A DNA stretch of 62,479 bases from a virus, in the IMG/VR virus record IMGVR_UViG_3300045257_000499, positions 1 to 62,479 of that record. The stretch is one strand, 5' to 3'. Below are positions 48,126 through 57,070 of the stretch, one piece after another. The translations under genes were made by a program, and so were the position numbers. The notes beneath the pieces are model-generated. The model saw only the letters and a program-made list of their open reading frames with translations, was not told the DNA's origin and made no database searches. Positions within the stretch are counted from its first letter, which is position 1, and each line of letters opens with the position of its first letter.

Positions 48126-49958
48126 GTGGTCACCGAATTCCGCCACGGCATCGAGATCATCGAAGTCGATGACGATATTCGTCCGATTCAGGTCGGGCCG
48201 TCGAACATCATCGGCGTCATCGGCACCGCGCCCGACGCGGACGAGACGCTGTTCCCGCTCAACGAGCCGCTTCTGATCGCGGGCGATCCGCGTCAGGCTG
48301 CACTGCTCGGCACGAGCGGTACGCTGCCCGACGCCATCAACGCCATCTTTTCGGAGTTCGGCGCCGACATCGTGATGATCCGCGTCACTGAGACCAATCA
48401 GCTCATGACGCAGTTCTCGAACCTGATCGGTCTTCAGACGACTCTTACTGGCCTGTTCGCCTTCAAAAAGGCGAAAACCACCTTGGGCCTCATTCCCAAG
48501 ATGCTGATCGCGCCGGGCTTCACCGCCCAGCGTCCGACCGATGGCGTCGACCACGTTCTCGTGAACGACGGCGGGGTCTTCTACAACCCGGCGACGACGC
48601 AGGTCTCGTTTTCCGGCGGGACCGGCCAGGGCGTCCAAGGCAAGGTGTCCGTGATTGCGGGCTCCGTGTCCGCCATCATCATGGTGCACAGGGGCTTCGG
48701 CTTCGGCTTTACGCCCCCGACCGTCACCATCACGGACACCTCGGCGCTTGCCGCGAAGGCCACGCTGACCTTCGCCGCCCAGCCGTCCAATGGCGATACG
48801 GTCACCATGGACGCGAAGACCTACACCTTCAAGACCGCGCTCACTCCGGCGGCGAACGAGGTGCTGATCGGCGTCGACGTTGCGGGGAGCATCGCGAACC
48901 TCGTCGCGGCGGTCACGGCCGGCGCCGGCGCGGGCACGGTCTATGGCGCCGGCACCACGGCGAATGCGACCATCGCGGCCGCCGCCGGTGCGACCGGCAC
49001 GCTCGTCGCAACTGCGAAGACGGCGGGCCAGGCGGGCAACGCTCTCGCCACCACGAAAACCAGCGCGAACCTGAGCTGGGACAATCCAACGCTCTCCGGC
49101 GGTCAGGGCGGCTCCGGCGCGGTGTGCACGGCGGTGCTCGGCACCGTGGCGAACCCGGTCGTCACCAACATGCTCACCGTTTGCCAGGACATGCGGTCGA
49201 TCATGATCGTTGACACGCCCGGCACGAGCTACGTCGACGCCATCTCCTACCGCCAGGACTTCGACAGCCAGCGCCTCTGGCTGGTCGAGGGCGGCGTGCA
49301 GGAGTTCGACGTCATCTCCTCGAGCGTCGTTCCCGCGCCCGTGGCTGGCTTCCTCGCCGGCAAGCAGGCGTACATCGATCAGACGCGCGGGTTTTGGTGG
49401 TCTGCCTCGAACCAGCCGCTCAACGCGGTGGTCGGCGTCAACCGGTCGATCGACTGGTCGTTCACCAGTTCCACCGTGGAAGGCCAGCTCCTCAACTCGT
49501 TGGGCATCGCGGTAGTGGTGCACGAGGACGGCTTCCGCGTCCTCGGCGTCGAGTCGCCCACCAGCGACTCGCTGTGGAAGTTCATTTCCGTCCGTCGCAC
49601 GGCCGACATGGTCTACGACGCGATCGAGGAAGCGCTCCGCATCGCGATCGACCGTCCGATCACGCTCGGCACGATCGACTTCATCGAGGGTTCGGTCAAC
49701 GCGTTCCTTCGGTATCTCGCCAACCTCGGCGCGATCATCGACGGCCGCGCGTGGCTCGACCGCACGATCAACTCCCCGACCCAGCTTCAGGCCGGGCATC
49801 TGGTGATCGACTTCGACCTCGAGCCCCCGGCGCCGTTGGAGCGGCTCACGTTCCGCGCGCACCGTAACGCGGGGTACTACACCGAGGTCATCGACTCCGT
49901 CCTCCTCAACGCGTCGACCGGGACGAGCGCGACGGCCGCGGGCCATCCGGCGCCATAA
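48126..49958 (+). CDS. Tail sheath protein (610 aa)
   Basis: GTG start with GGAGGG upstream. The N-terminus EIIEVDDDIRPIQVGPSNII and GVIGTAPDADETLFPLN match P2 gpFI-like sheath proteins. Residues 215-330 carry an inserted domain (AAQPSNGDTVTMDAKTYTF; TAGQAGNALATTKTSAN) also found in the 870-residue protein. The C-terminal domain (DMRSIMIVDTPGTSYVDAI; GFWWSASNQPLNAVVGV) is the conserved sheath fold that contracts. Length is above the P2 value (396) because of the insertion. Confidence 0.93.
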   Translation: MVTEFRHGIEIIEVDDDIRPIQVGPSNIIGVIGTAPDADETLFPLNEPLLIAGDPRQAALLGTSGTLPDAINAIFSEFGADIVMIRVTETNQLMTQFSNLIGLQTTLTGLFAFKKAKTTLGLIPKMLIAPGFTAQRPTDGVDHVLVNDGGVFYNPATTQVSFSGGTGQGVQGKVSVIAGSVSAIIMVHRGFGFGFTPPTVTITDTSALAAKATLTFAAQPSNGDTVTMDAKTYTFKTALTPAANEVLIGVDVAGSIANLVAAVTAGAGAGTVYGAGTTANATIAAAAGATGTLVATAKTAGQAGNALATTKTSANLSWDNPTLSGGQGGSGAVCTAVLGTVANPVVTNMLTVCQDMRSIMIVDTPGTSYVDAISYRQDFDSQRLWLVEGGVQEFDVISSSVVPAPVAGFLAGKQAYIDQTRGFWWSASNQPLNAVVGVNRSIDWSFTSSTVEGQLLNSLGIAVVVHEDGFRVLGVESPTSDSLWKFISVRRTADMVYDAIEEALRIAIDRPITLGTIDFIEGSVNAFLRYLANLGAIIDGRAWLDRTINSPTQLQAGHLVIDFDLEPPAPLERLTFRAHRNAGYYTEVIDSVLLNASTGTSATAAGHPAP

Positions 49959-49985
49959 CCGCAAGACGCAATTCGCCAACCTCCA

Positions 49986-50008
49986 GGGGCCGCCCACGTG
50001 GCGGCCCC
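49986..50008 (+). terminator. 9-bp GC-rich stem-loop between sheath and tube genes
   Basis: A perfect GGGGCCGCC/GGCGGCCCC stem with a 5-base loop. No T run; it probably adjusts relative sheath/tube expression or protects mRNA. Confidence 0.55.
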
Positions 50009-50027
50009 AAACTGTTTGGAGAACTAG

Positions 50028-50555
50028 ATGGCTCTCGGCGCCATTCGCGACATCTTTCGCGACTACACGCTGTTCATCGATGGCGTGCTCTACTCCGGCG
50101 ACGTCGAATCGGTCGAGCTGCCCAAGCTCAAGTGGAAGATCGAGGAGTACCGCGGCGGCGGCATGGACGTGCCCGTGGCGGTCAAACTCGGCCACGAAAA
50201 GCTGGAGATCAGCTTCACTCTCACGTGCCACGACAAGAACCTGCTCGGCATCTACGGCCTGGGGCAGGGGAACAACAAAATCTTCAAGTTCTTTGGCGCG
50301 CTCATCTCGTACGACGGAACCGAGAAGGGCGTTCAGCTCGAAGTGCACGGCTTCCCGCACGAGCACGACATGGGAACCGTGAAGGCCGGCCACAAGACGG
50401 AAGCCAAGTACATGGTGTGCTGCGATTACCTCAAGCACACCATCGACAACACCGTCGTGCTCGAGATCGACGCCCTCAACAAGAAGTTCATCGTGAACGG
50501 CGTCGACCAAGCCGCCAACACGCGCTTGCTGCTCGGGATCGGCGCCTCCGCCTGA
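50028..50555 (+). CDS. Major tail tube protein (P2 FII-like)
   Basis: The start FRDYTLFIDGVLYSGDVESVE and the central LKWKIEEYRGGGMDVPVAVK (both patterns of P2 gpFII-like tube proteins) sit directly after the sheath gene, as in P2. 175 residues, normal length. It forms the inner tube through which DNA passes. Confidence 0.9.
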   Translation: MALGAIRDIFRDYTLFIDGVLYSGDVESVELPKLKWKIEEYRGGGMDVPVAVKLGHEKLEISFTLTCHDKNLLGIYGLGQGNNKIFKFFGALISYDGTEKGVQLEVHGFPHEHDMGTVKAGHKTEAKYMVCCDYLKHTIDNTVVLEIDALNKKFIVNGVDQAANTRLLLGIGASA

Positions 50556-50598
50556 TCCCGGTTCTAACTCCATCCATCCGCAACAATAAGGAGACCTC

Positions 50599-50892
50599 AT
50601 GAGCGGAACCAACCCCGCGGGCAATGCCGCGCCCCGCCACGACATCCCCCTCGAAGTCCCGGTCACCCACCAGGGCACGACCTACACGAAGCTTTCGCTG
50701 CGGCGTCCGAAGGTGAAGGACACGCGGTTACTCGCCAGCAAGGCGGACAAGGACCCGATCGGCGCAAACAACGACTTCATCGCGTCGCTCGCCGAGGTGC
50801 CTCCGGCCGTCATCGACGAGCTCGACCTCGTCGACATGGGCAAGATTTCGGACTGGGTCGACGGTTTTACGAAGCGCACCGAGAAGCCCTGA
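50599..50892 (+). CDS. Tail assembly chaperone E (97 aa)
   Basis: IPLEVPVTHQGTTYTKLSLR, followed by VKDTRLLASKADKDPI, match the gpE/gp41 family of tail assembly chaperones. As in P2, a second frame continues beyond the stop at 50890 (see the E' entry), reached by a -1 shift. It assists tape measure folding. Confidence 0.85.
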   Translation: MSGTNPAGNAAPRHDIPLEVPVTHQGTTYTKLSLRRPKVKDTRLLASKADKDPIGANNDFIASLAEVPPAVIDELDLVDMGKISDWVDGFTKRTEKP

Positions 50893-51047
50893 GCTGCGAC
50901 TGGCGTCTAACCGCCATTCCGTTATTTGAACGGTGGGGTTGGACGCCGGACGTTGTGCTCGATCTCGGTGTGGATGACTTTGCTTTCTACGTCCAGTGCT
51001 GCCGGGAAATCAACGAGGCAGAACGAAAAGCAGCCGAGGGAGGATGA
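50868..51047 (+). CDS. E' extension, probably made by -1 translational frameshift
   Basis: In the -1 frame relative to E, an open frame runs through the E stop codon to TGA at 51047 and encodes CDWRLTAIPLFERWGWTPDV and a helical tail ending EAERKAAEGG, similar to P2 GpE'. Its own ATG/GTG start is not evident. The slip could occur near GGT TTT ACG (50863-50871), where tRNA-Phe re-pairs with TTT one base back. The exact start coordinate is approximate. Confidence 0.65.
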   Translation, partial: YEAHREALSCDWRLTAIPLFERWGWTPDVVLDLGVDDFAFYVQCCREINEAERKAAEGG

Positions 51048-51050
51048 CGC

Positions 51051-53414
51051 ATGTCCAACCTGGACGTCTCTGTCATCCTCCGACTGGTTGACCAGCTTTC
51101 GGGTCCTGCGAAGAAGGCCGCCGATAACATCAAGGGGATGGTCAAACAGTTCGAGGCGCTCAAGAAGGTCGGCGGCTTCGACTCTGCGCGGCGGCAGGCC
51201 GACAGCTTCCACAAGTCCATCAAGCCGCTTGTCAAAGACCTCTCGGCGATTGCGACCGAGTTGCGCAGGATCACCGGGCTCTCGCGCACGGCGCTCGGCG
51301 GGATGAATGTTGCGGCCGGCAATGCCGGCTTGGCGGCGCAAGCTTCGCATCTGCGGCAGATCGCGAATCTCCAGCAGCAGATGATCCGCAACCAGGCGCG
51401 CCTTGGGCATGGTGGCGGCGGCCGCGGGTATCACGGCATTCCGCTCGGGCTCGGGTATGCGCTGACCGCCCATCGGATCGGTCACGGTGTCGCTGCCGGC
51501 TTCGGCAAGGCCGGGACGCTCGATTCCGAGATGGCGATGCTTGAAGTCGCCGGTTACAACGCTGGCGAGCGCCGGCGCATGCTCGAGCAGGCGCGTGCGA
51601 CCTCGAACATTGTTCCGCAGACCACCACCGCGCAGAATCTCCACCGTCTGCGCGAGTTGACGTACGCCTTCGGCGACGTCGGGCATGCGCTCGAGTCGCT
51701 GACCGACGTCGCGAAAGTGATGCAGGTCGTAAAGTCTGCCCTCGGCGAGCAAAAGGGCGGCTCCTTCCACGATCAGGCGATGGAGATCGTGAAGGGCGGC
51801 GAGCTCAAGAACTACATTTCGAGTCCGGAGGAGTTCAAGAAGTGGCTGGATATGTCGGCGCGGTCTTCGATCGCGACCGGCGGTCTCGTCACCCCGGCGG
51901 CGACGTTTCAGGCGCTCAAATATGCGCGCTCGGCGATCCACGGGTACAACGACGAGTTCATGTCGAGGTACCTGCCCGAGATCATTCAGGAAATGGCGAC
52001 GGGCAGGGGTGGTGGCGCGCGCGGCGGCGCGGGTCCGAGCCTTGCCTCGTTCAAGCGCATGTTCGTCGACTCCACGGTGGCGGCGAAATACATCCCGGCT
52101 CTGCTCAAGTCCGGACTGATCGACAAGGATCACATCGACTACGACAGCAAGGGCAAACCCAAGGCTTTGCTCCCAGGCGCGTTTTTCGGCAATGACATCG
52201 CCTCCAAGAACCCGTTCCAGTACATGGAGCAATACCTCAAGCCCGCTCTGGAGCTAGCCGGGGTCGATTTGAAAGACCACTCCGCGGTCGTCAGAAAGAT
52301 CTCCGAGTGGGGCGGTACTGACATCGCCAAACAGCTCAACCAGTTGATGGTGATTCAGCGCGATCAGATGAAGAAGCGCGCGGAGCTCAATCAGCGCTCG
52401 ATGGGCTTTGAGGAAGCGTACGAGCGAGTCCAGGGCACCTACAATCAGACGCTCGAGTCTTTGAAAAAGACCACTGACGACCTGATCGCGAATGCGCTCG
52501 TGCACTTCGAGCCGATGCTCGTGCCGGCGATGAAGGGCCTTCAGAACTTCCTTGGCGGTCTGCGCAATGTCTTTTCAGGACCGGGCGGAGGCTTGTTGGC
52601 TGCGGGCGGCGCGCTCGCAGGCGCCGGTCTGCTCGCGGGACTGCTACCGCGCCTGCTCGGTGGCGGGCTGCTCGGGCGGCTTATCGTCGGCGGCGCGGGC
52701 ATGGCCTTACTTGGCCCCGGCGGCGCCTTACTCGGCGCATTCACCGGGCTCGGCACGGCGGTGACCACAGCCGCGGCTGGGTTGACGGCCTTGTCGGGCG
52801 TCCTCATTGCCACTGGCGTCGCGCTCACTGCCGCGTACGGCGTGAGCAAGGCGTGGGAGATGGCGAAGAAAGCGCCGGATCGGCTGGCTGAGGAGTACCG
52901 CAAACCGGGCACGTTCTTCGTCGATCCGATGAGCGGGATTCCGCTTGCCAACCCGACGCGCGGCCATATCGAGTCGACCTTCGGCCCAGAGATGGGCAAG
53001 AAGGCCGAGTCGAGCGGCGCGAGCGCGGGCTCTGGTTGGTTCACCTCGTTCTGGGACACCGTCAAGAGCGGGATGGCCAGCGTCGGCAACGTGGTCCCGG
53101 CCGGCAATATGTCCGGAGAGGGATCGAAGTCCGGCTCGGCGTGGGCGAACGCCTTCCTTGCCGCCGCGCGAGCGATCTCCAGCGCCACGATCCCGGGGCC
53201 GAGCGTTACTCCATCGGGAGGCGGCGGCGCCAGCGGCGCAGTTCCCGCCACGGGGGCGAAGCCCGGCAAGAGTTCGGCGCTGCATCGCAACGTCAACGTG
53301 GCCGCGATGCACATTCACGTCCACGGCGCGCACGAGCCGGCCAAGGTCGCCGATGCCGTGCACCGCAAGTTCGCGCGCGCGGTCGAGAAGCAGCTCTCGG
53401 ACATTTACGCATAA
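51051..53414 (+). CDS. Tail tape measure protein (787 aa)
   Basis: The longest gene in the tail locus. Residues 5-80 are helical (DVSVILRLVDQLSGPAKKA). The Gly/Ala hydrophobic zone spans about 510-610 (GGGLLAAGGALAGAGLLAG), with multiple membrane-like stretches, then a basic linker and a C-terminal helical tail. 787 residues would set a tail of medium length. It is preceded by the E/E' chaperones, as is typical. Confidence 0.9.
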   Translation: MSNLDVSVILRLVDQLSGPAKKAADNIKGMVKQFEALKKVGGFDSARRQADSFHKSIKPLVKDLSAIATELRRITGLSRTALGGMNVAAGNAGLAAQASHLRQIANLQQQMIRNQARLGHGGGGRGYHGIPLGLGYALTAHRIGHGVAAGFGKAGTLDSEMAMLEVAGYNAGERRRMLEQARATSNIVPQTTTAQNLHRLRELTYAFGDVGHALESLTDVAKVMQVVKSALGEQKGGSFHDQAMEIVKGGELKNYISSPEEFKKWLDMSARSSIATGGLVTPAATFQALKYARSAIHGYNDEFMSRYLPEIIQEMATGRGGGARGGAGPSLASFKRMFVDSTVAAKYIPALLKSGLIDKDHIDYDSKGKPKALLPGAFFGNDIASKNPFQYMEQYLKPALELAGVDLKDHSAVVRKISEWGGTDIAKQLNQLMVIQRDQMKKRAELNQRSMGFEEAYERVQGTYNQTLESLKKTTDDLIANALVHFEPMLVPAMKGLQNFLGGLRNVFSGPGGGLLAAGGALAGAGLLAGLLPRLLGGGLLGRLIVGGAGMALLGPGGALLGAFTGLGTAVTTAAAGLTALSGVLIATGVALTAAYGVSKAWEMAKKAPDRLAEEYRKPGTFFVDPMSGIPLANPTRGHIESTFGPEMGKKAESSGASAGSGWFTSFWDTVKSGMASVGNVVPAGNMSGEGSKSGSAWANAFLAAARAISSATIPGPSVTPSGGGGASGAVPATGAKPGKSSALHRNVNVAAMHIHVHGAHEPAKVADAVHRKFARAVEKQLSDIYA

Positions 53415-53435
53415 AGAGATCGAAGGAGGCTCGGC

Positions 53436-53864
53436 ATGAGCGGCAACGACGTGCTGCTCGCGCTGGGCCCCTTCGCTTTCTACGCCACGGCGCCGAGCTT
53501 CGAGAAGCTGAAGTTTGCCGCAGACTTTCGTTGGGAGGGGCAGAAGCGACTCGGCAGAGAACCCGCGCAGCAGTTCCTCGGCCCGGGTGAACGCGATGTG
53601 CACATCGAAGGCGTGATGTATCCGGAGGCGTTCGGCGGCGCCGAGCTGCTGACCGCGATGCACGCGGCCGCGCGCAGCGGCGCGGTCTATCCGCTCATCG
53701 CCATGTCCGACGCCGGCTTTGCGGGGCAGGTGATGGGCCTCTGGGTCGTCAAGAACCTGGAGAACACGCGACAATACTTCGGGCGCAACGGCGCGCGCAA
53801 GATCGATTTCGACATTCACCTACGGTCCTACGGCGAGGACGGAATCACCGGAGGGCTGTTCTGA
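53436..53864 (+). CDS. Tail protein U (P2 gpU-like)
   Basis: ALGPFAFYATAPSFEKLKF, followed by the basic FRWEGQKRLGREP and QFLGPGERDVHIEG, match P2 gpU proteins that act near the tape measure and tail tip. 142 residues, normal. It precedes X and D in the standard order. Confidence 0.9.
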   Translation: MSGNDVLLALGPFAFYATAPSFEKLKFAADFRWEGQKRLGREPAQQFLGPGERDVHIEGVMYPEAFGGAELLTAMHAAARSGAVYPLIAMSDAGFAGQVMGLWVVKNLENTRQYFGRNGARKIDFDIHLRSYGEDGITGGLF

Positions 53865-54082
53865 TGGGCGTGACGTATTTCACGATCCAAGATGATCGGC
53901 TCGACCAAATCTGCTCCCGCTATTACGGCGCCGAGGGCAACGGCAACGTCGAGATGGTGCTCAACGCTAACCGCGGCCTCGCGGGCCTCGGTCCAATCTA
54001 CGAAGCCGGCGTTCTGATCTTTCTGCCAGACCTTCCCGCCCCGACCTTGCCTGTCCGACAGGTGGTGCACCTCTGGAGCTGA
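53864..54082 (+). CDS. Tail protein X (LysM-like, P2 gpX-like)
   Basis: The ATG overlaps the U stop. LDQICSRYYGAEGNGNVEMV and ANRGLAGLGPIYEAGVLIFL (LysM-type fold) with VVHLWS at the end are typical of gpX. It likely binds peptidoglycan or the baseplate centre. Confidence 0.88.
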   Translation: MGVTYFTIQDDRLDQICSRYYGAEGNGNVEMVLNANRGLAGLGPIYEAGVLIFLPDLPAPTLPVRQVVHLWS

Positions 54083-54085
54083 TCC

Positions 54086-55087
54086 ATGACCACGCCCGCC
54101 TGGCAAATCAGCGTGGGCGGTGCGGCGGTCGGCGGGTCCCTCAATGACCGTTTGCTCGAGCTGACACTCACGCTCCACGACGGGCACGAGAACGACGAGC
54201 TCGAAATCAAAGTCGATGACCGTGATTTTGCGGTGGCCGATCCCAACACCGGCGACACCATCTCGATCTCTCTCGGTTATCGCGAGACCGGTCTGGTCTT
54301 TATGGGAACCTACATCGTCGATGAGGTCGAGGTGGAGGGCCCTCCGAAAAGCATGGTGATTCGCGCCAAGGCGGCCGACCAGGGCAAGGCACAAAAGCAG
54401 CATCGGACCAAAAAATATCAGAAGAAAAAGCTCAAGGACATCGCAGGCGAGGTCGCCAACCGGCACGGACTCAAGCTGTTCGTCTCGGATGAGGTGGGGA
54501 ACGTCGGGTATCCCTACCTGCACCAGTCGGAGGAGTCCGACTGGCATTTCCTGACGCGCCTATCGCGCGACCATGATGCGCTGTTCTCGATCAAGAACGG
54601 CACGCTGTTGTTCGTCAAGCGCGGCGATAGCGCGAGCGCGAGCGGTTTGTCGATGCCGCAGGTCCAGGTGGCCGAATGGGGCCTCGTCAAATACCGAGCG
54701 ACCAAAAAGGACCGCCCGAAGCACGATAAGGCCAAGGGGCACTGGCACGACCGCAAGAAGTCCAAGCACAAGATCGAGGACTCCACCGAGTCGGGCGACG
54801 GGAAGGCAACCTTCACGCTACGCCACCCGCACCAGAACAAAGACCTCGCCCAGCGCGCCGCAAACGCAAAGATCAACGAACTCAAGCGCGCTGAGGGCTC
54901 GATCGAAATCTCCATCATTGGCGATCCCTCCGTGCAGCCGGAAGGAACGCTCTCGGTTTCCACCGGGCGCAGCGTGCTCGATGGCACGTGGCTCATCAAG
55001 ACCGTCACGCACAAGTGGACCAACTCGGGCGCCGAGACGTCGATCTCCGGTGAGCGGCCCAAGGACGGCGGCGGTGGGAGCAAATGA
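54086..55087 (+). CDS. Late control protein D / baseplate hub (333 aa)
   Basis: The start is 3 bases after X. LLELTLTLHDGHENDELEIK, IVDEVEVEGPPKSMVIRAK and SDWHFLTRLSRDHDALFSI mark P2 gpD-like proteins, which form the baseplate hub around the spike. Normal length (about 330). Confidence 0.9.
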   Translation: MTTPAWQISVGGAAVGGSLNDRLLELTLTLHDGHENDELEIKVDDRDFAVADPNTGDTISISLGYRETGLVFMGTYIVDEVEVEGPPKSMVIRAKAADQGKAQKQHRTKKYQKKKLKDIAGEVANRHGLKLFVSDEVGNVGYPYLHQSEESDWHFLTRLSRDHDALFSIKNGTLLFVKRGDSASASGLSMPQVQVAEWGLVKYRATKKDRPKHDKAKGHWHDRKKSKHKIEDSTESGDGKATFTLRHPHQNKDLAQRAANAKINELKRAEGSIEISIIGDPSVQPEGTLSVSTGRSVLDGTWLIKTVTHKWTNSGAETSISGERPKDGGGGSK

Positions 55088-56061
55088 AACGCGTCCTCGA
55101 CCGAGTCGTGACGGTTCTCATTTGGCTCATCGCTCGGTGTGTGGCCGCCCGGCTCAAATTATCAAAACGATGCGGCAATGCACTGCGTCGTGTTCACCGC
55201 GTGGAGCGCGTCCAGCGCCGAGTATCAGAGGAAATCATGGACATCTCGAAAGAAGCCTTCGACCTCATCGTCACCGAGGAAGACGGCAGCCCGGCCTACT
55301 ACATGAAGCACTACCGCCACCCCGAATGGCCGGGTGGCGCGTCGGGCGTCACGATTGGCGTTGGCTACGACTGCGGCTATGCGACCCATCAAGAGCTGAT
55401 CTCCGATTGGGCTGGGCACATCCCCAGCTCCATGATCGGCGCGCTCACGCACGTCATCGGGATTCACGGTGCAGCCGCGCACGCGCTCGCCATCGAGCTG
55501 CGCGACAGCGTCGACATTCCGTGGGATGCGGCGCTTGCGGTGTTCTCTGAGCGCGACGTGCCGAAGTGGGTGGACAAGTGCCGAAAGGCGCTACCCAACT
55601 TCGACAAGCTGCATCCACACAGCCGAGGCGCAATCGCCTCGCTCGCGTTTAACCGGGGCGCCTCGTTCACGAAAGAGGGCGACCGCTACCGCGAGATGCG
55701 CGCGATCCGAGACCACATGATCGCGTGCGAGTTCGCGAAAATTCCCGCCGAGTACATGTCGATGCGGCGCCTGTGGCCGGAGGGCGGAGACCTCTGGAAG
55801 CGGCGCGGGCACGAAGCGGCGCTGTTCGAGAAGGGGCTGAGCGCCCTTCCGGTCATTGCGTCTCCACCGATCGCGCCGGGGGCGCCCGCCCACGAACCTG
55901 AATCAGTCAAGCCGGCCGCAGAGCCGGTGAAAGAGCCGGCGCCGAAGCCGGCCGAACCGCCGCCGGCGCCAGCGCCGGCTTCCCAGCCGGCCGAGCCGGC
56001 ACACGCCAACCCGCTCGAAACTCTCCTCACGGAGATCGAGCACATCATCGGCGTGAAGTAA
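55084..56061 (+). CDS. Endolysin, GH24/T4-lysozyme-like, with hydrophobic N-terminal extension (325 aa)
   Basis: The ATG at 55084 overlaps the D stop. Residues 8-22 (VVTVLIWLIARCVAA) are hydrophobic, followed by a basic region; a second ATG at 55237 has a strong AGAGGA site and starts MDISKEAFDLIVTEEDGS. The catalytic core TEEDGS...SGVTIGVGYDCGY follows the T4-lysozyme E-D-T layout. The middle contains FNRGAS and the tail is Pro/Ala-rich (PAPKPAEPPPAPAPASQPAE). The two starts could give a membrane-held and a soluble form. It cuts peptidoglycan at the end of infection. Confidence 0.8.
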   Translation: MKRVLDRVVTVLIWLIARCVAARLKLSKRCGNALRRVHRVERVQRRVSEEIMDISKEAFDLIVTEEDGSPAYYMKHYRHPEWPGGASGVTIGVGYDCGYATHQELISDWAGHIPSSMIGALTHVIGIHGAAAHALAIELRDSVDIPWDAALAVFSERDVPKWVDKCRKALPNFDKLHPHSRGAIASLAFNRGASFTKEGDRYREMRAIRDHMIACEFAKIPAEYMSMRRLWPEGGDLWKRRGHEAALFEKGLSALPVIASPPIAPGAPAHEPESVKPAAEPVKEPAPKPAEPPPAPAPASQPAEPAHANPLETLLTEIEHIIGVK

Positions 56062-56077
56062 TCAACCGGAGAACCAA

Positions 56078-56284
56078 ATGAACAGTTTCGCTGCCGTGGC
56101 GGCCCACGTGGCCGCCCGTTTCAAAGAGCCCTCGTCCTGGGCTGCGCTCGCCGGCGTGGCCGCGCTGGTCGGTGTCAACGTGCCGGCCGCCGAGTGGCAG
56201 CTCATCGCGAACGCGGGTGCTGGCATCATGGCCCTCGTGGCGTTCTTCCTGCCGGAAAACAGCACTGCCCCGGCCGCGAAGTAA
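56078..56284 (+). CDS. Holin-like two-helix membrane protein (68 aa)
   Basis: Helices around residues 20-36 (SWAALAGVAALVGVNVPA) and 41-58 (LIANAGAGIMALVAFFL) with a short loop, and a charged start, fit a small holin. It sits between endolysin and lipoprotein genes, the usual lysis cassette. The ATG follows CGGAGA. Confidence 0.75.
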   Translation: MNSFAAVAAHVAARFKEPSSWAALAGVAALVGVNVPAAEWQLIANAGAGIMALVAFFLPENSTAPAAK

Positions 56285-56320
56285 CACTCGCGTCTCTCAC
56301 TCTCCAGCGAAAGTAGACAA

Positions 56321-56725
56321 ATGAAGAAGCCGATTTTCGCGGCTCTGCTTGCCGCCGCGTTCGCGCTCGGCGGCTGTGCGACGTTCCAGCAAAAGCTGGA
56401 GCACTTCAACGATCAGGTCAACAAGTACGCGCCCGTCGTGGGCAAGGACTTGCTGATGATCGGCAACATCCTGGTGCAGGCGGAGTGCTCGCCTGCGCTT
56501 TCGCCCACGTCGCAGACGGCGGTGAACATTCTCAACGTCGTGGCGCCCAACTCGGCTTCGGCCAGCAAGGTCGCCTCGTTCCTCGGCACCAACCAGCAGG
56601 TGGCTTCTCAGCTCTGCCCGCTGGTGGAGGCGATCAAGACGGCGGTCGGCAAGGTGCCACAGGGCCAGCCGTCCCAGATCATCGCAGCTCCGGTCGCGGC
56701 TCCGTCCGCGCCGGCAACGAAGTAA
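56321..56725 (+). CDS. Lipoprotein, lysis-cassette spanin-like (134 aa)
   Basis: Signal peptide with lipobox LGGC (residues 16-19, cleavage before Cys19). The mature part is helical (ATFQQKLEHFNDQVNKYAPV). Its position after the holin suggests an outer-membrane spanin-like role, though an inner-membrane partner is not certain (the gene at 57071 is one candidate). Confidence 0.75.
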   Translation: MKKPIFAALLAAAFALGGCATFQQKLEHFNDQVNKYAPVVGKDLLMIGNILVQAECSPALSPTSQTAVNILNVVAPNSASASKVASFLGTNQQVASQLCPLVEAIKTAVGKVPQGQPSQIIAAPVAAPSAPATK

Positions 56726-56736
56726 AGGAGGTCTCG

Positions 56737-57066
56737 ATGTCTCTCATCAGCGGACTCTTGTCCCTGGTCTCCATTGCCTATCCGCCGGCCGCGCCGGTGA
56801 TCGGCATCTTGGAGAAGGTTGCGCCGATGGTCGAGGAAGCGGCGCCCGTCATCAAGGCGGCGATCAGCGAGGGGCCGAGCGCTTTCAAGGCGGCGCAGAG
56901 AGCCGCGCCGGATCTCGCCAAGGCGATCGAAGAACTGGCCGGTCACGTGTTCGGTCATACGGGCGAGGACGCGCTCGAGAAGGTCACCCGCACGCTCGTC
57001 GGGCACAAGATGACGCCCGATGACGAGCAGCGCTGGTTCGAGCGTGCCTCCGGGCATTGGGGCTAA
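56737..57066 (+). CDS. Hypothetical lysis-region protein (109 aa)
   Basis: The ATG at 56737 has AAAGGAGG upstream. The N-terminus is weakly hydrophobic (SGLLSLVSIAYPPAAPVIG), then helical with AAPVIKAAISEGPSAFKAA. Possibly a membrane-associated accessory. No family recognised. Confidence 0.65.
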   Translation: MSLISGLLSLVSIAYPPAAPVIGILEKVAPMVEEAAPVIKAAISEGPSAFKAAQRAAPDLAKAIEELAGHVFGHTGEDALEKVTRTLVGHKMTPDDEQRWFERASGHWG

Positions 57067-57070
57067 ACCG

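Noticed and set aside
48054-50678. An 874-codon open frame on the minus strand opposite the sheath and tube genes
   Set aside because: It mirrors the codon pattern of the strongly supported sheath and tube genes; it is Arg/Asp/Val-rich without motifs. A GC-rich antisense shadow.
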